Below are positions 1 through 9,310 of a DNA stretch of 64,000 nucleotides, in pieces. Source of the DNA: an uncultured Aquimarina sp. (GTDB lineage: Bacteria; Bacteroidota; Bacteroidia; Flavobacteriales; Flavobacteriaceae); assembly GCF_947500065.1 (NCBI RefSeq), contig NZ_CANMQT010000017.1:1-64000 (forward strand), written 5' to 3'. Numbering within the stretch: position 1 is the first letter of the stretch; every line of letters begins with the position of its first letter. The position numbers were made by a program, and so were the translations under genes. Below the pieces are notes generated by a model, which saw only the letters and a program-made list of their open reading frames with translations, was not told where the DNA came from and did not search any database.

Positions 1-62
1 TCAAACTAAATCTTCTTCAATGAACTCTCCAAATTAAAGCCTTATGCTTATCCGTTGGCGGG

Positions 63-98
63 TGCAAACCTACAACCTATTATTAGATAAATAACAAA
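63..98 (-). promoter_or_regulatory. Possible Bacteroidota promoter firing leftward out of the window
   Basis: On the minus strand, TAGGTTTGCA (63-72) fits the Bacteroidota -7 element TAnnTTTG, and a TTTG lies 22 nt upstream (95-98). A GC-rich stretch (ACCCGCC) follows the -7 element, as is common at strongly expressed genes of this phylum. The transcript would run off the left edge, so its gene is unknown. The spacing is slightly long, so this is tentative. Confidence 0.3.
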
Positions 99-237
99 AT
101 TTTTGAAGTTTTTTTTAACCTTTTCATAACACCTTGAGAACATAACTTTTACAATTAAAAAAAACTATTCTACTTCTACATTTCCTATATTAATAGGTCC
201 TATATATATAAGGAAACACAAAATCATAAGAAAAAGA

Positions 238-2541
238 TTAATCTATTGTTCTTTCTAAGGTAATCACGATAGACTTACTAATCGGCGTATTACTTTTATC
301 TGCATAATGATTATAAGGCACCAATACATTGGTCTCAGGAAAATAAGATGCTACATTCCCTTTGGGTATATTATAAGGAACTACTAAGAAATTAGATGCT
401 TTTCTTTCTTTATCATCATATAAACTTATCATGTTAATGACATCAAACTTTTTCAGTCCACGTTTATTCATATCCTGAACATTCATTAAAACAATGCGCC
501 TCTCATTATAAATTCCGCGATAACGATCATCTAAACCATAAATAGTTGTATTAAATTGATCGTGCGAACGAATTGTCATTAATAACAACTCATTTTCTTT
601 TAAAGTATGCCCTGGCAAATCACAACAACTAAATTGTGCTTTGCCTTCTGGAAGTTTACTGAAATCTAAATCTCTTACATTATTAGGCAGATAGAAACCG
701 GAACCTTTTGATCTGGTATTTACATCATCGAATCCTTTGATTACTTTTCCTATCTTTTCTCGAATCAATTCATAATCTTCACCCAGTTGTTTCCATTTTA
801 CAGGATGCTCTTCTTTAAAATATGCATTTGCAATTCCACCTATTATTTCAGGCTCACTAACAAGGTTATCTGAAGCAGGTTGTAGCATTCCTTTAGATCG
901 ATGTACTTTACCCATACTATTTTCTACAGTAAAATACCTTGGCTCCCCTTCTTTTTGATCTAATTCCGACCGCCCTAATGTTGGCAATATCAAACTTGTT
1001 TTACCTGCCACTAAGTGTGTTCTATTCAACTTAGTACTTATATTGACTGTCAGTTCACAATTCTGAAGTGCTTCTGCAGTATATTCTGTATCTGATGCCG
1101 CTGATAAAAAATTACCTCCAAGAGCGATAAAAATTTTTGCTTTACCTTCATTCATAGCTTTTATGGAATGCACGGTGTCTAAGCCTTCTTTATCTGGAGG
1201 CGCAAAACCAAAAGTTTTTTTGATCGATTCGTTAAGTACTGGTGAAACGTGATGCATGATTCCAACGGTTCGATCTCCCTGCACATTACTATGCCCTCTA
1301 ACAGGGCAAGTTCCTGCGCCAGGTTTCCCTAAGCTTCCTTTGAGCAGCAAAAGATTGACACATTCTTTTATATTATTGACTCCATTTTTATGTTGTGTTA
1401 ACCCCATTGCCCAACAGATGATAATTTTACTTCTTGTTGCCAGCAACTGAACCACATTGTCAATTAACCTTTCTTCTACTCCACATAACTCAATTAGCTC
1501 TTCTTCTGAATATTTCTCAAGATCCTTAAGGAGTTCTTCATAACCATTCGTATAGGTTTCGATAAATTGATGATCAAACACATTTTTATCCTTTCTGTCT
1601 ATAGTAGCTAGTTTCTTCTGAATCACTTTTAACAAAGAAACATCTTGATTTATCTTTACTTGTAGATGTATATCTGTTAACGAAGCTCCAGAAGCCAATA
1701 CTCCCTTAATTTCTTGAGGATTTTTAAACCTTATCAGTCCTGCTTCTTCTAGAGGGTTAACACTAATTATTTTGCCTCCATTTTCCTTACACTTCTGTAA
1801 AGCTGATAACATTCTAGGGTGATTTGTTCCAGGATTTTGTCCTATCACCATCACTATTTCTGCTTGATCAAAATCCTCTAGCTTCACAGACCCTTTACCT
1901 ATCCCTAAGGTTTCATTAAGTGCTACTCCACTAGATTCGTGACACATATTAGAGCAATCCGGCATATTATTCGTACCAAAAGCTCTTACAAACAAACCGT
2001 ATAAAAAAGCCGCTTCGTTACTGGATCTACCTGAAGTATAGAATACTCCTTGATCTGGAGTATCTAATCCTCGTAATTTCTCTGCAATTAAGTCAAATGC
2101 ATCTTGCCAGGATATAGGTTCATAATGAATACTATCTGGCTTCAAAACCATAGGTTCTGTAAGTCTTCCACTTTTTCCGATTTGGTAATCGGACCAATTA
2201 GAAAGCTCTTCCACAGAATATTTAGCAAAAAAATCTCTATCGACCCTTTTGTTTGTAGCTTCTTCTGCAAGTGCTTTTGCTCCATTTTCGCAGTATTCAC
2301 CCAATTTAGACGGTTTCTCTGGATCCGGCCAGGCACAACCAGGACAATCAAATCCATCCTTCTGATTCATTTGAGAAAGACCGCTCATCGATTTTACAAC
2401 GCCCATTTCTTTAAACGCATGCTGCAGCGCTACCTTAACTGCAGGAAGTCCTGCGGCATATGTTGCCGGTTTTTGTAATTTGATTCCGGTAAATGTTTCA
2501 GGTCCTAAAACGGATATATTTCGTTTCTTGATAGTACTCAT
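238..2541 (-). CDS. FdhF/YdeP family molybdopterin oxidoreductase
   Basis: This 767-residue protein belongs to the formate-dehydrogenase-like molybdopterin family, in the YdeP branch. The family signature CPGCAWP is at residues 66-72 (Cys66, Cys69). The motif DCSNMCHESSG at 195-205 sits where true formate dehydrogenases carry the Cys or Sec molybdenum ligand. Motifs binding the bis-MGD cofactor follow (MVIGQNPGTNHPR, GHSNVQGDRTVG), and the C-terminal third is the molydopterin dinucleotide-binding domain. It has no signal peptide, so it should be cytoplasmic. YdeP is linked to acid resistance in E. coli, but the substrate of the family is unclear. No fdhD (sulfurtransferase for this cofactor) or electron-transfer subunit is nearby, so the gene stands alone. 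Length is normal for the family. Family assignment is firm; the reaction is not. Confidence 0.9.
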   Translation of the reverse strand: MSTIKKRNISVLGPETFTGIKLQKPATYAAGLPAVKVALQHAFKEMGVVKSMSGLSQMNQKDGFDCPGCAWPDPEKPSKLGEYCENGAKALAEEATNKRVDRDFFAKYSVEELSNWSDYQIGKSGRLTEPMVLKPDSIHYEPISWQDAFDLIAEKLRGLDTPDQGVFYTSGRSSNEAAFLYGLFVRAFGTNNMPDCSNMCHESSGVALNETLGIGKGSVKLEDFDQAEIVMVIGQNPGTNHPRMLSALQKCKENGGKIISVNPLEEAGLIRFKNPQEIKGVLASGASLTDIHLQVKINQDVSLLKVIQKKLATIDRKDKNVFDHQFIETYTNGYEELLKDLEKYSEEELIELCGVEERLIDNVVQLLATRSKIIICWAMGLTQHKNGVNNIKECVNLLLLKGSLGKPGAGTCPVRGHSNVQGDRTVGIMHHVSPVLNESIKKTFGFAPPDKEGLDTVHSIKAMNEGKAKIFIALGGNFLSAASDTEYTAEALQNCELTVNISTKLNRTHLVAGKTSLILPTLGRSELDQKEGEPRYFTVENSMGKVHRSKGMLQPASDNLVSEPEIIGGIANAYFKEEHPVKWKQLGEDYELIREKIGKVIKGFDDVNTRSKGSGFYLPNNVRDLDFSKLPEGKAQFSCCDLPGHTLKENELLLMTIRSHDQFNTTIYGLDDRYRGIYNERRIVLMNVQDMNKRGLKKFDVINMISLYDDKERKASNFLVVPYNIPKGNVASYFPETNVLVPYNHYADKSNTPISKSIVITLERTID

Positions 2542-2660
2542 GGTATATTGAAAATAAAAAGAGAGTGATCTATACCAAAGATACGTCTTACTATCTATTT
2601 ATGACAGGGAGTAACCAAGGATTTTCTTTACTTTAACCCGCATTATGCATTAGAAAATCT

Positions 2661-2740
2661 TGCACCAGGGATAGTAGTGGAAATCCCGCATCCGCCATAA
2701 GCGGAGAGGAATTGAAACGAATAGCCCGCTCGGGTGCCCT
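2661..2740 (+). ncRNA. Structured intergenic element, possibly Flavo-1-like
   Basis: The gap between two leftward genes holds a GC-rich block unlike its AT-rich surroundings. It contains a hairpin TCCGC/GCGGA (2691-2695 with 2701-2705) and a tight CCCG-CT-CGGG hairpin (2725-2734), separated by the unpaired run AGGAATTGAAACGAATAG. From memory, this arrangement resembles a structured element found in many copies between genes in Flavobacteriia (the Flavo-1 RNA motif or a related palindromic repeat). Only one copy is in the window. The strand and the Flavo-1 link are inferences. It could also terminate the upstream porin transcript. Confidence 0.35.
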
Positions 2741-2744
2741 AAAT

Positions 2745-4808
2745 TTATAAAAAGAAATTCCAAACCAGACCAAAACGGATCACGGCATCACGTGGTGCAT
2801 ATCCAGGTGCAGAAAACTCTTTATTTTGACTAAAGGCTTCTCCAAAGTTTTCTACTTTAAAATAGATTCTTGTTTGTCTAATTTTGGCATTAAAAAAGAT
2901 ATCAAATTGAGGAAAGCCGCCAAAATTTTGTGTTGTATCTCCGGCTTCATCTGTTTTATCTACATCATTAAAATAATCTATTTCATTTTGATTTTGCACA
3001 TAAAACTCAGATAATACTGGATCATACCCGTCCGCGTCATATTCTGAATAATACTTAAAGGTGACTCCTGTTTGTAAAAACAACGCTCGCTTAAACCAGT
3101 GATCTTGGTAGTATACACTATTACGGGTAACTACATTTGGGATTCTATAAACCTCACCTCCTGTTACATTCTGATATACAATCGAATTATCCATCCCTAA
3201 CCAACCAAAATTCAGGTTTTGAGACAACTTAAGTTTTAAAAGCTCTATTTTTCCATCATACTGTTCTGGAATCGTTAGAGAATCTACATTTTTAGTGAAA
3301 TAGGTGTAATTATCAATTGTGGTAAAACTAGCTTCTAGATTAGCATATTTCTTGACCTTAATATTAGCCTGAATCTTTTGTGTTTCTACATTTTTGAAAT
3401 TAACTGAAGAAGGATTCAGATTAGTATCGTTATTATAATTCTGCCAATTGTACCCCACATAATCACTTTGATACAATAAGAAATTATAATTAGGTGCTGT
3501 GGAATTTGTACTTATTCCTAATTGTAATCCATAATCATTAAGCTGATATCCAGCAGAAGCATTTAAATAGTAACCATCAAAATCTCCTGATACGATAGAC
3601 ATACCATTAGCGGCTAGCTCAAATCCTTTATAATTCTTTTGATATGATCCTCCTACTGAGAATACATCTCCTTTTATTCTATTAGTGATATCGGTGCCAT
3701 CTTCTAAGGTAAGAATGGTATTATATCCATAATTATAATCAGAAAATCCTGCATTGATTCTTAGATTACCCAGCCACTTATTATTGACATCCAAAAATAA
3801 TTGATTGGTAAAATCTTCTAGTGCCACTTTATCTGTCAATGCGCCTGAATTTTCATAAGATTCTCCAAAAAGATCATTAGGTGCAGTCTGGTCAAACTGA
3901 AACGACTTATCGGTTATATCCAATATATGTCCAACTGCTATATCAGTGTTCGTGCTATCCGTTTTCTTAATAATCGAGTAGCTGTGATTTAGATAAAATC
4001 TTTTTCCAAGCAAAATACTCTCTGCATTTTCAAAATTAACTTCAATCGAGCCTCTATCCGAAAACTCATCAGCATCCTGAAATTCTGTAGTATTATTAAG
4101 ATATTGATTGAGTCCTCTTTCTGACAAGCCTCCATTTTCCTCACCTAATAGATCTTGAGACACAAAATGTGTTTTTATCTTATACCTATCATTTTTTGTG
4201 GAATAATTAGCCGTTGCTCTAAAATTACCTGTACTGGTTAACACATGTTGATATTTACCTAAAGATCGATTTCCTTTATAAGCGATTGAAAGGTTCAATC
4301 TAGGAGAAGTATTTACGGTAAGAAATGCATCTAACTGTTGTCCCTGCTCAAAGGTTGTTTTAAAATATATTTCTGTAAGTGGTGTAGGCACATTATAGTA
4401 CTTAATATCATCCGCTTCTATAAAATTAAAATGCCTAGATCTAGCTCCAAAAAGTGGTAACAAATGATTCCTCTCCTCTACTTTAATAAGACTATTATAA
4501 CTCTGTCCAACGTTATTTATGGGTTGTAGTCCAAAATCATCTCGGCGTAAATAATTAAAATTATAATCTTTTTGAATTGTTAAAGTAGTATCTACAAAAG
4601 TAGTGTCATTCTTTATGTCAATAATCTTGTAAGTAGTAATAGAAGGTTTTTCTTTGAGTTTTTTTGTTGCAAGCTTTCTTTTTTTATCAAAAGACGGCTT
4701 CTTTTCAATAGTCGTTTTTCCTTCCTCTATCTCCAACTCATTGCCTTCCTGAGCCAAGGTTATTGATCCTATAAGAAGTATAATTATAAATACTAAGTTC
4801 TTTTTCAT
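2745..4808 (-). CDS. Putative outer-membrane porin (Porin_10-like)
   Basis: The protein has 687 residues. A signal peptide is followed by a charged linker (about 20-60), then a long stretch of alternating polar and hydrophobic segments typical of beta-barrel strands. It ends in the aromatic strand RFGLVWNFFL, as expected for an outer-membrane barrel. Size, linker and end match the Bacteroidota 'putative porin' family (Pfam Porin_10-like). The substrate cannot be told from sequence. It is transcribed away from rnhB. A TAttTTTG -7 element on the minus strand (4828-4835) lies about 20 nt before the start, without a clear -33. Confidence is good for an outer-membrane barrel and moderate for the exact family. 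Confidence 0.75.
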   Translation of the reverse strand: MKKNLVFIIILLIGSITLAQEGNELEIEEGKTTIEKKPSFDKKRKLATKKLKEKPSITTYKIIDIKNDTTFVDTTLTIQKDYNFNYLRRDDFGLQPINNVGQSYNSLIKVEERNHLLPLFGARSRHFNFIEADDIKYYNVPTPLTEIYFKTTFEQGQQLDAFLTVNTSPRLNLSIAYKGNRSLGKYQHVLTSTGNFRATANYSTKNDRYKIKTHFVSQDLLGEENGGLSERGLNQYLNNTTEFQDADEFSDRGSIEVNFENAESILLGKRFYLNHSYSIIKKTDSTNTDIAVGHILDITDKSFQFDQTAPNDLFGESYENSGALTDKVALEDFTNQLFLDVNNKWLGNLRINAGFSDYNYGYNTILTLEDGTDITNRIKGDVFSVGGSYQKNYKGFELAANGMSIVSGDFDGYYLNASAGYQLNDYGLQLGISTNSTAPNYNFLLYQSDYVGYNWQNYNNDTNLNPSSVNFKNVETQKIQANIKVKKYANLEASFTTIDNYTYFTKNVDSLTIPEQYDGKIELLKLKLSQNLNFGWLGMDNSIVYQNVTGGEVYRIPNVVTRNSVYYQDHWFKRALFLQTGVTFKYYSEYDADGYDPVLSEFYVQNQNEIDYFNDVDKTDEAGDTTQNFGGFPQFDIFFNAKIRQTRIYFKVENFGEAFSQNKEFSAPGYAPRDAVIRFGLVWNFFL

Positions 4809-4946
4809 CTAAATAATAAACTGTTGGCAAAAATATACTTTTTTAACGAAAGTTGATGATATGGATTGCCCGTTTTAGTACTAAGTTTTTTTCTTGATTC
4901 TTAAAAATAGTTTTCTGATCTTCTATTCATACGTTATCTTCGTAGT

Positions 4947-5549
4947 ATGCTCGAATTAAAATTAAAACCTGATCTCATCGAATGCGGTACTGATGAGGCT
5001 GGTCGGGGTTGCCTGGCAGGACCGGTAACCGCCGCTGCCATTATTCTGCCTGATGATTTTAGCAATGACATCTTAAATGATTCTAAACAACTCAGCGAAG
5101 CAAAACGAAAATTATTAAGACCGCTATTAGAAGACTGCTCAATTACCTATGGTGTGACACATATTTACATGGAAGAGATTGATAAAATTAATATTTTAAA
5201 TGCTTCTATATTAGGAATGCAAAAATCTATAGCGCAATTAACGCCTCAACCAGAACATATCTCTGTAGACGGAAATAGATTTAAACCATATGACGATATA
5301 CCTTATACCTGCGTTATCAAAGGTGATGGTAAGTATATGAATATAGCCGCCGCATCTGTGCTAGCAAAAACCTATCGTGATGAATATATGGAAAAAATTC
5401 ATGAGGAATTCCCGATGTACAACTGGAAAAAAAACAAAGGATATCCCACTGTAGAGCATCGTGATGCTATCAGAAAATATGGTATTACTAAATATCACAG
5501 AAAAAGTTTTAGATTATTACCAGAACAGCTCACACTAGAGTTCAAATAA
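4947..5549 (+). CDS. rnhB: Ribonuclease HII
   Basis: The enzyme cleaves the RNA strand of RNA-DNA hybrids and nicks at ribonucleotides misincorporated into DNA. The N-terminal motif GTDEAGRGCLAGPV supplies the first acidic pair (Asp16, Glu17). NDSKQLS (about 44-50) is the family motif. Asp108 in ISVDGN and Asp145 in AKTYRDEYM complete the DEDD active site. The length (200 aa) is normal for the short form. A TATCTTCG sequence resembling a -7 element ends only 4 nt before the ATG. A lipoprotein gene follows 88 bp downstream in the same direction. The identification is secure. Confidence 0.97.
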   Translation: MLELKLKPDLIECGTDEAGRGCLAGPVTAAAIILPDDFSNDILNDSKQLSEAKRKLLRPLLEDCSITYGVTHIYMEEIDKINILNASILGMQKSIAQLTPQPEHISVDGNRFKPYDDIPYTCVIKGDGKYMNIAAASVLAKTYRDEYMEKIHEEFPMYNWKKNKGYPTVEHRDAIRKYGITKYHRKSFRLLPEQLTLEFK

Positions 5550-5637
5550 TTATCTTTGACACCTAAGGCGCATTTGGTGATGATATGCGAAATGATGAGG
5601 CTCTCGAAAAATAAAGAATAAAAAGGAAAACAAACAC

Positions 5638-8106
5638 ATGAAAAAAATAGTTGTAATTCTAATATCCACAATTGTTTTAGCTTGTAACACAACTACTGAA
5701 AAACCTAACACGCTTATCGACTACATCCCGAAGGATGCTCAGGTGATACTAAAAATCAACGATCTGGAGCAGACTAAAAATATGTTACGAGATAATGATT
5801 TCTTGAAAAAAAACAATGATTTAGAGTTTTTTACATATTTTAAAGCGCTCCCTATATTAGATCAGATTAATCAACCTAAAGGTCTATTATGTTTTTCTCC
5901 CATTGGTAAAAATGATTTTGAATACACCTATATTTCAAAGTTTGACCTTTCTATTATCAATAAAGATTCTTTGAATCAAAAAACAATTGAAAACATATCT
6001 TATTCTAACAAAACAATTCATAAAGTAACTTCAGGAGGCAACACTTTTTTTGCTACAAAGCAAGATAGTTTACTCATTGCTTCTTCTTCTAAAATATTAA
6101 TAGAAAATGCTATTCGTCAGCAAGAGAATAAGATTTCAGTAAATGAAGATCTTCTCAAAGCATACGATGTTTCTGATACAAAAAATCCGATAGCAGTTTT
6201 AGTTAACGGAAAACAATTAAAAGAAATTCACACTTCTTTATTACCTAATAAAGAATTATCTGGATTATCAAATTTTAGCGGCTGGATTTCTATGGATGCC
6301 AAGCTAGAGCAAAATGCTATGTATATCGATGGAATTGCTATAGAAAAAGATTCATTATCCACTACCATTGGTATTTTTGACAACACTATTGCTCAGGAAA
6401 ATCGAATTTCGGAAATAACTCCTATCACCGCCGATGGATTTATCTCGTATACCTATGATGATTTTTATGCACTAAAAAAGAATTTGGCATTAGCTCAAGA
6501 TCGAGAAATAGAGAATATTCCTGATGATCTTGACGAACTGTTATCTGGGGTTTCTGAAATTGGAATGATTTTTATGGAAAGCGAGACGGTTTTAACCTTA
6601 ACCTCTTTAGCTCCTGAAAACACATTAGAACAATTGGCGGGATCCGCATCTGGATCTTACAGAGATATTGCTATTTTTAGTTATGAAGAAACCACTACGT
6701 TTTCGGGCTTATTAAAACCATTAATTCCTGAATTAGAAGCTAAATTCTATTTTATATATGAAGATCATATTGTATTCTCTTCTTCTAAAAATGGTTTACA
6801 AACTATTATTGCTAACATCCTTAATAAAACAGTTTTACAAGAACAGCTATACTACTCCAATACGTTGGAAAAACTATCAGACCAATCTTCGATATTGATG
6901 GTGAGTTCTATTAAACATCTAAAGAATTATATTACTTCTAATGTAGATGAATCTAAACAAAAACAATGGAGTGAATCTAAAACTAAAGGATATCAGATAG
7001 GTGCATTGCAAGTAATCAAAGAAAGTAATTTTGCCCATATTCATGGAGTTTTCCAGAAGAATATTGCCAAAGGTTCTGCTACTTCGGTTACTCAAACAAC
7101 CTCTACTACTTTAGAAAACAAAATATTAAACACCCCTTTACTAGTTCAAAACCATAGAACCAAGGGCATGGATATTGCAGTTCAGGACGTCGATAATAAT
7201 CTTTATTTAATTTCTGACAAAGGAACTATTTTTTGGAAAAAACAAATTAATGGAGCCATTATGGGCGATATCCGACAAATTGATATTTATAAAAACGGTA
7301 GATATCAGCTCTTATTTAATACAGAAAACACATTATACCTAGTGGATAGAGATGGAAACGATGTGAGTTCTTATCCCAAAAAGTTTGAAAAATCTATTAC
7401 ACAACCACTTTCGTTATTTGATTATGACAAAAACAAACGTTATCGTATCCTTATTACGCAAGGCAACGAAGTAAGCATGCTAGATGCTGAAGGAAAAGTA
7501 GTAACTGGTTTTGGATTTAAAGGAACAGAAACTAATCTTATCATGCCTCCTAAACACATTCGTATAGGAAGCAAGGATTACATTCTTATATCGGAAGAAA
7601 ATGGAAAACTAAATATTTTAGATCGCTTGGGAAGAACTAGAGTGTCTGTAAAAGAGAGTATTGATTTCTCTACGAATCAATGGCAACAATATCAAAATAA
7701 ATTCACATCCCTTACCAAAGATGGAAAACTAATCCAAATTCCATCTGATGGTACAATATCTTTAATGGATAAAGAACTAAATGCAAACAGCTCATTAGTA
7801 GCTACTAATAAAACATTAGTTACTTTTTCTGAAAACAAATTATCGATTAAAGAGAAAACCTTAGAGCTTGATTTTGGTGTCTATACCAAACCTCAAATAT
7901 TTTATATCAATAATAAGATATATGTTGCGATTACAGATATACAATCCAAAAAAGTATACTTGTATGACAGCAATGCAGAATTGTTTCCCAATTTTCCGGT
8001 ATATGGAAATTCTATAATCAGCCTCGGCAATATGGATAAAGATCCTAATCTAGAATTTGCGGTTCAAGGTGAAGAGAATAGTATTTTAATTTATCAGATA
8101 AACTAA
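5638..8106 (+). CDS. Large lipoprotein with C-terminal propeller-like region
   Basis: This 822-residue protein begins with a lipoprotein signal ending in LACN (lipid-modified Cys about residue 16), so it should be anchored in the envelope. Residues about 25-470 look like a DUF3352-type region (opening DYIPKDAQVILKIND). The C-terminal 330 residues contain repeated blade-like phrases (NNLYLISDKGTIFWKK, NTLYLVDRDGNDV, EVSMLDAEGKVV, LNILDRLGR) suggesting a PQQ/WD-like beta-propeller. Function is unknown. It follows rnhB in the same direction and may be co-transcribed with it, although nothing links the two biochemically. The fold statements are pattern judgements. Confidence 0.8.
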   Translation: MKKIVVILISTIVLACNTTTEKPNTLIDYIPKDAQVILKINDLEQTKNMLRDNDFLKKNNDLEFFTYFKALPILDQINQPKGLLCFSPIGKNDFEYTYISKFDLSIINKDSLNQKTIENISYSNKTIHKVTSGGNTFFATKQDSLLIASSSKILIENAIRQQENKISVNEDLLKAYDVSDTKNPIAVLVNGKQLKEIHTSLLPNKELSGLSNFSGWISMDAKLEQNAMYIDGIAIEKDSLSTTIGIFDNTIAQENRISEITPITADGFISYTYDDFYALKKNLALAQDREIENIPDDLDELLSGVSEIGMIFMESETVLTLTSLAPENTLEQLAGSASGSYRDIAIFSYEETTTFSGLLKPLIPELEAKFYFIYEDHIVFSSSKNGLQTIIANILNKTVLQEQLYYSNTLEKLSDQSSILMVSSIKHLKNYITSNVDESKQKQWSESKTKGYQIGALQVIKESNFAHIHGVFQKNIAKGSATSVTQTTSTTLENKILNTPLLVQNHRTKGMDIAVQDVDNNLYLISDKGTIFWKKQINGAIMGDIRQIDIYKNGRYQLLFNTENTLYLVDRDGNDVSSYPKKFEKSITQPLSLFDYDKNKRYRILITQGNEVSMLDAEGKVVTGFGFKGTETNLIMPPKHIRIGSKDYILISEENGKLNILDRLGRTRVSVKESIDFSTNQWQQYQNKFTSLTKDGKLIQIPSDGTISLMDKELNANSSLVATNKTLVTFSENKLSIKEKTLELDFGVYTKPQIFYINNKIYVAITDIQSKKVYLYDSNAELFPNFPVYGNSIISLGNMDKDPNLEFAVQGEENSILIYQIN

Positions 8107-8189
8107 AACATCCTTCTATTTAATTTTAGTTCTATGTTGACTTTTTGATTATGTGTCTCACTAATGTAAAACAACGTAATTAAAAAGTC

Positions 8190-8696
8190 ATGAAAACATT
8201 AAAAATTTTATCCATATTATGCTTTACAGTTTTATTTGTTACTTGTGATAGCGACGATGATTCTGCTCCCATAGTAACTGCAGACTTAGAAGCTACTTCT
8301 ATTACTTTTTCTATAATCAAGGATACAGATTTAGCAGGAACGGCAACAATTAAAGGTATCATCACCAATATTGGAGATGCCGATTTTAATTCCTCTATAG
8401 GACAGCAAACTATAAACTTATATCAAAGAAATCTTGGAGCGTCTGCACCTGGAGATTTAGTAGAAACAATAAATTTCGTAAACATTGCTGCGGGTGATAG
8501 CTTAGCCATTCGTTATACAAGACCTTGGAATGCTTCATCTCCTGCTGAAGGTGAGTTCCCGCCTGAATACAGAATAGTCTTAGACTATGATCCTGATATC
8601 TTCATAGATGGTAATGATAACAATGACGATGTAGATCTAACAAATAATGAGTTAACTGTTAGCGGATCAGGAATCAATGATCTTTTTAGAAATTAA
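8190..8696 (+). CDS. Small lipoprotein with CARDB-like domain
   Basis: The protein has 168 residues. The signal MKTLKILSILCFTVLFVTC gives a lipid-modified Cys19, followed by the acidic DSDDDS, a common Bacteroidota lipoprotein export-type start. The rest reads like a single beta-sandwich of the CARDB type (ATIKGIITNIGDADF, then AAGDSLAIRYTRPW, then VDLTNNELTVS). CARDB-like domains are structural and often occur in adhesins. The acidic run DGNDNNDDVDLTNNE near the end may bind calcium. It lies between the large lipoprotein gene and a T9SS cargo gene, all rightward. The specific role is unknown. Confidence 0.75.
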   Translation: MKTLKILSILCFTVLFVTCDSDDDSAPIVTADLEATSITFSIIKDTDLAGTATIKGIITNIGDADFNSSIGQQTINLYQRNLGASAPGDLVETINFVNIAAGDSLAIRYTRPWNASSPAEGEFPPEYRIVLDYDPDIFIDGNDNNDDVDLTNNELTVSGSGINDLFRN

Positions 8697-8800
8697 GAAA
8701 CTGCTTTATTCTAAATCTTAAGACTTACTTAGGTATTGTTCTACAAATAAAGCTACGAATCCTTTTCTATAAAAAACCTTCACTTAAAAAAAACAATATT

Positions 8801-9286
8801 ATGAAAACCATATATACGTTGCTACTCTTATGTATTGCTTCGGCCATTCAGGCACAATCGATTGATACGAGCGTAATTTCTAATTCTGGTGATATCAATA
8901 GTAATGCATCTCATATTATAAACTTTACCATTGGTGAATCTTTTATTGGCTCCATTACTAATACACAATCCATAGACCAAGGATTTTGGTCTGGTGTTTC
9001 TTCTCTAAACGAATTATCTACAGAAGAGTTTACGGACGGCAATAGTATCGTGACGATATATCCCAATCCAGCATCGGATTTCTTTACAATTAGGATTCCG
9101 GATATTCATAACTACACTGTCTCTTTATACAACCTTAGCGGTCAATTGGTATTTTCTCAAAAGGTTAATGCTACACTGCTAGGAAATCAAATTGATATCA
9201 GCTCCCTGTCACAAGGAGTCTATATATTAAATCTGTCGGTTCCTGAAACCAATGAAAAAAAGACATTTAAAATCATCAAAAAATAA
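8801..9286 (+). CDS. T9SS type A sorting-domain protein
   Basis: The protein has 161 residues. A Sec signal peptide ending IQAQ is followed by about 60 residues of mature protein. The last about 80 residues form a T9SS type A C-terminal domain: IYPNPASDFFTI opens it, YNLSGQLVFSQKV forms the middle strand, and LSQGVYILNL with a lysine-rich FKIIKK tail closes it. Such proteins cross the outer membrane through the type IX system and are usually attached to the cell surface. The cargo part is too short to suggest an activity. The next gene is 24 bp downstream, so the two are likely one transcript and may act together. Confidence 0.88.
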   Translation: MKTIYTLLLLCIASAIQAQSIDTSVISNSGDINSNASHIINFTIGESFIGSITNTQSIDQGFWSGVSSLNELSTEEFTDGNSIVTIYPNPASDFFTIRIPDIHNYTVSLYNLSGQLVFSQKVNATLLGNQIDISSLSQGVYILNLSVPETNEKKTFKIIKK

Positions 9287-9310
9287 TCTCATTTCATAAA
9301 CTATAAAATC

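Noticed and set aside
238..2541. True formate dehydrogenase FdhF
   Set aside because: The CPGCAWP and DCSNMCHESSG motifs and the absence of partner subunits place it in the YdeP branch instead.
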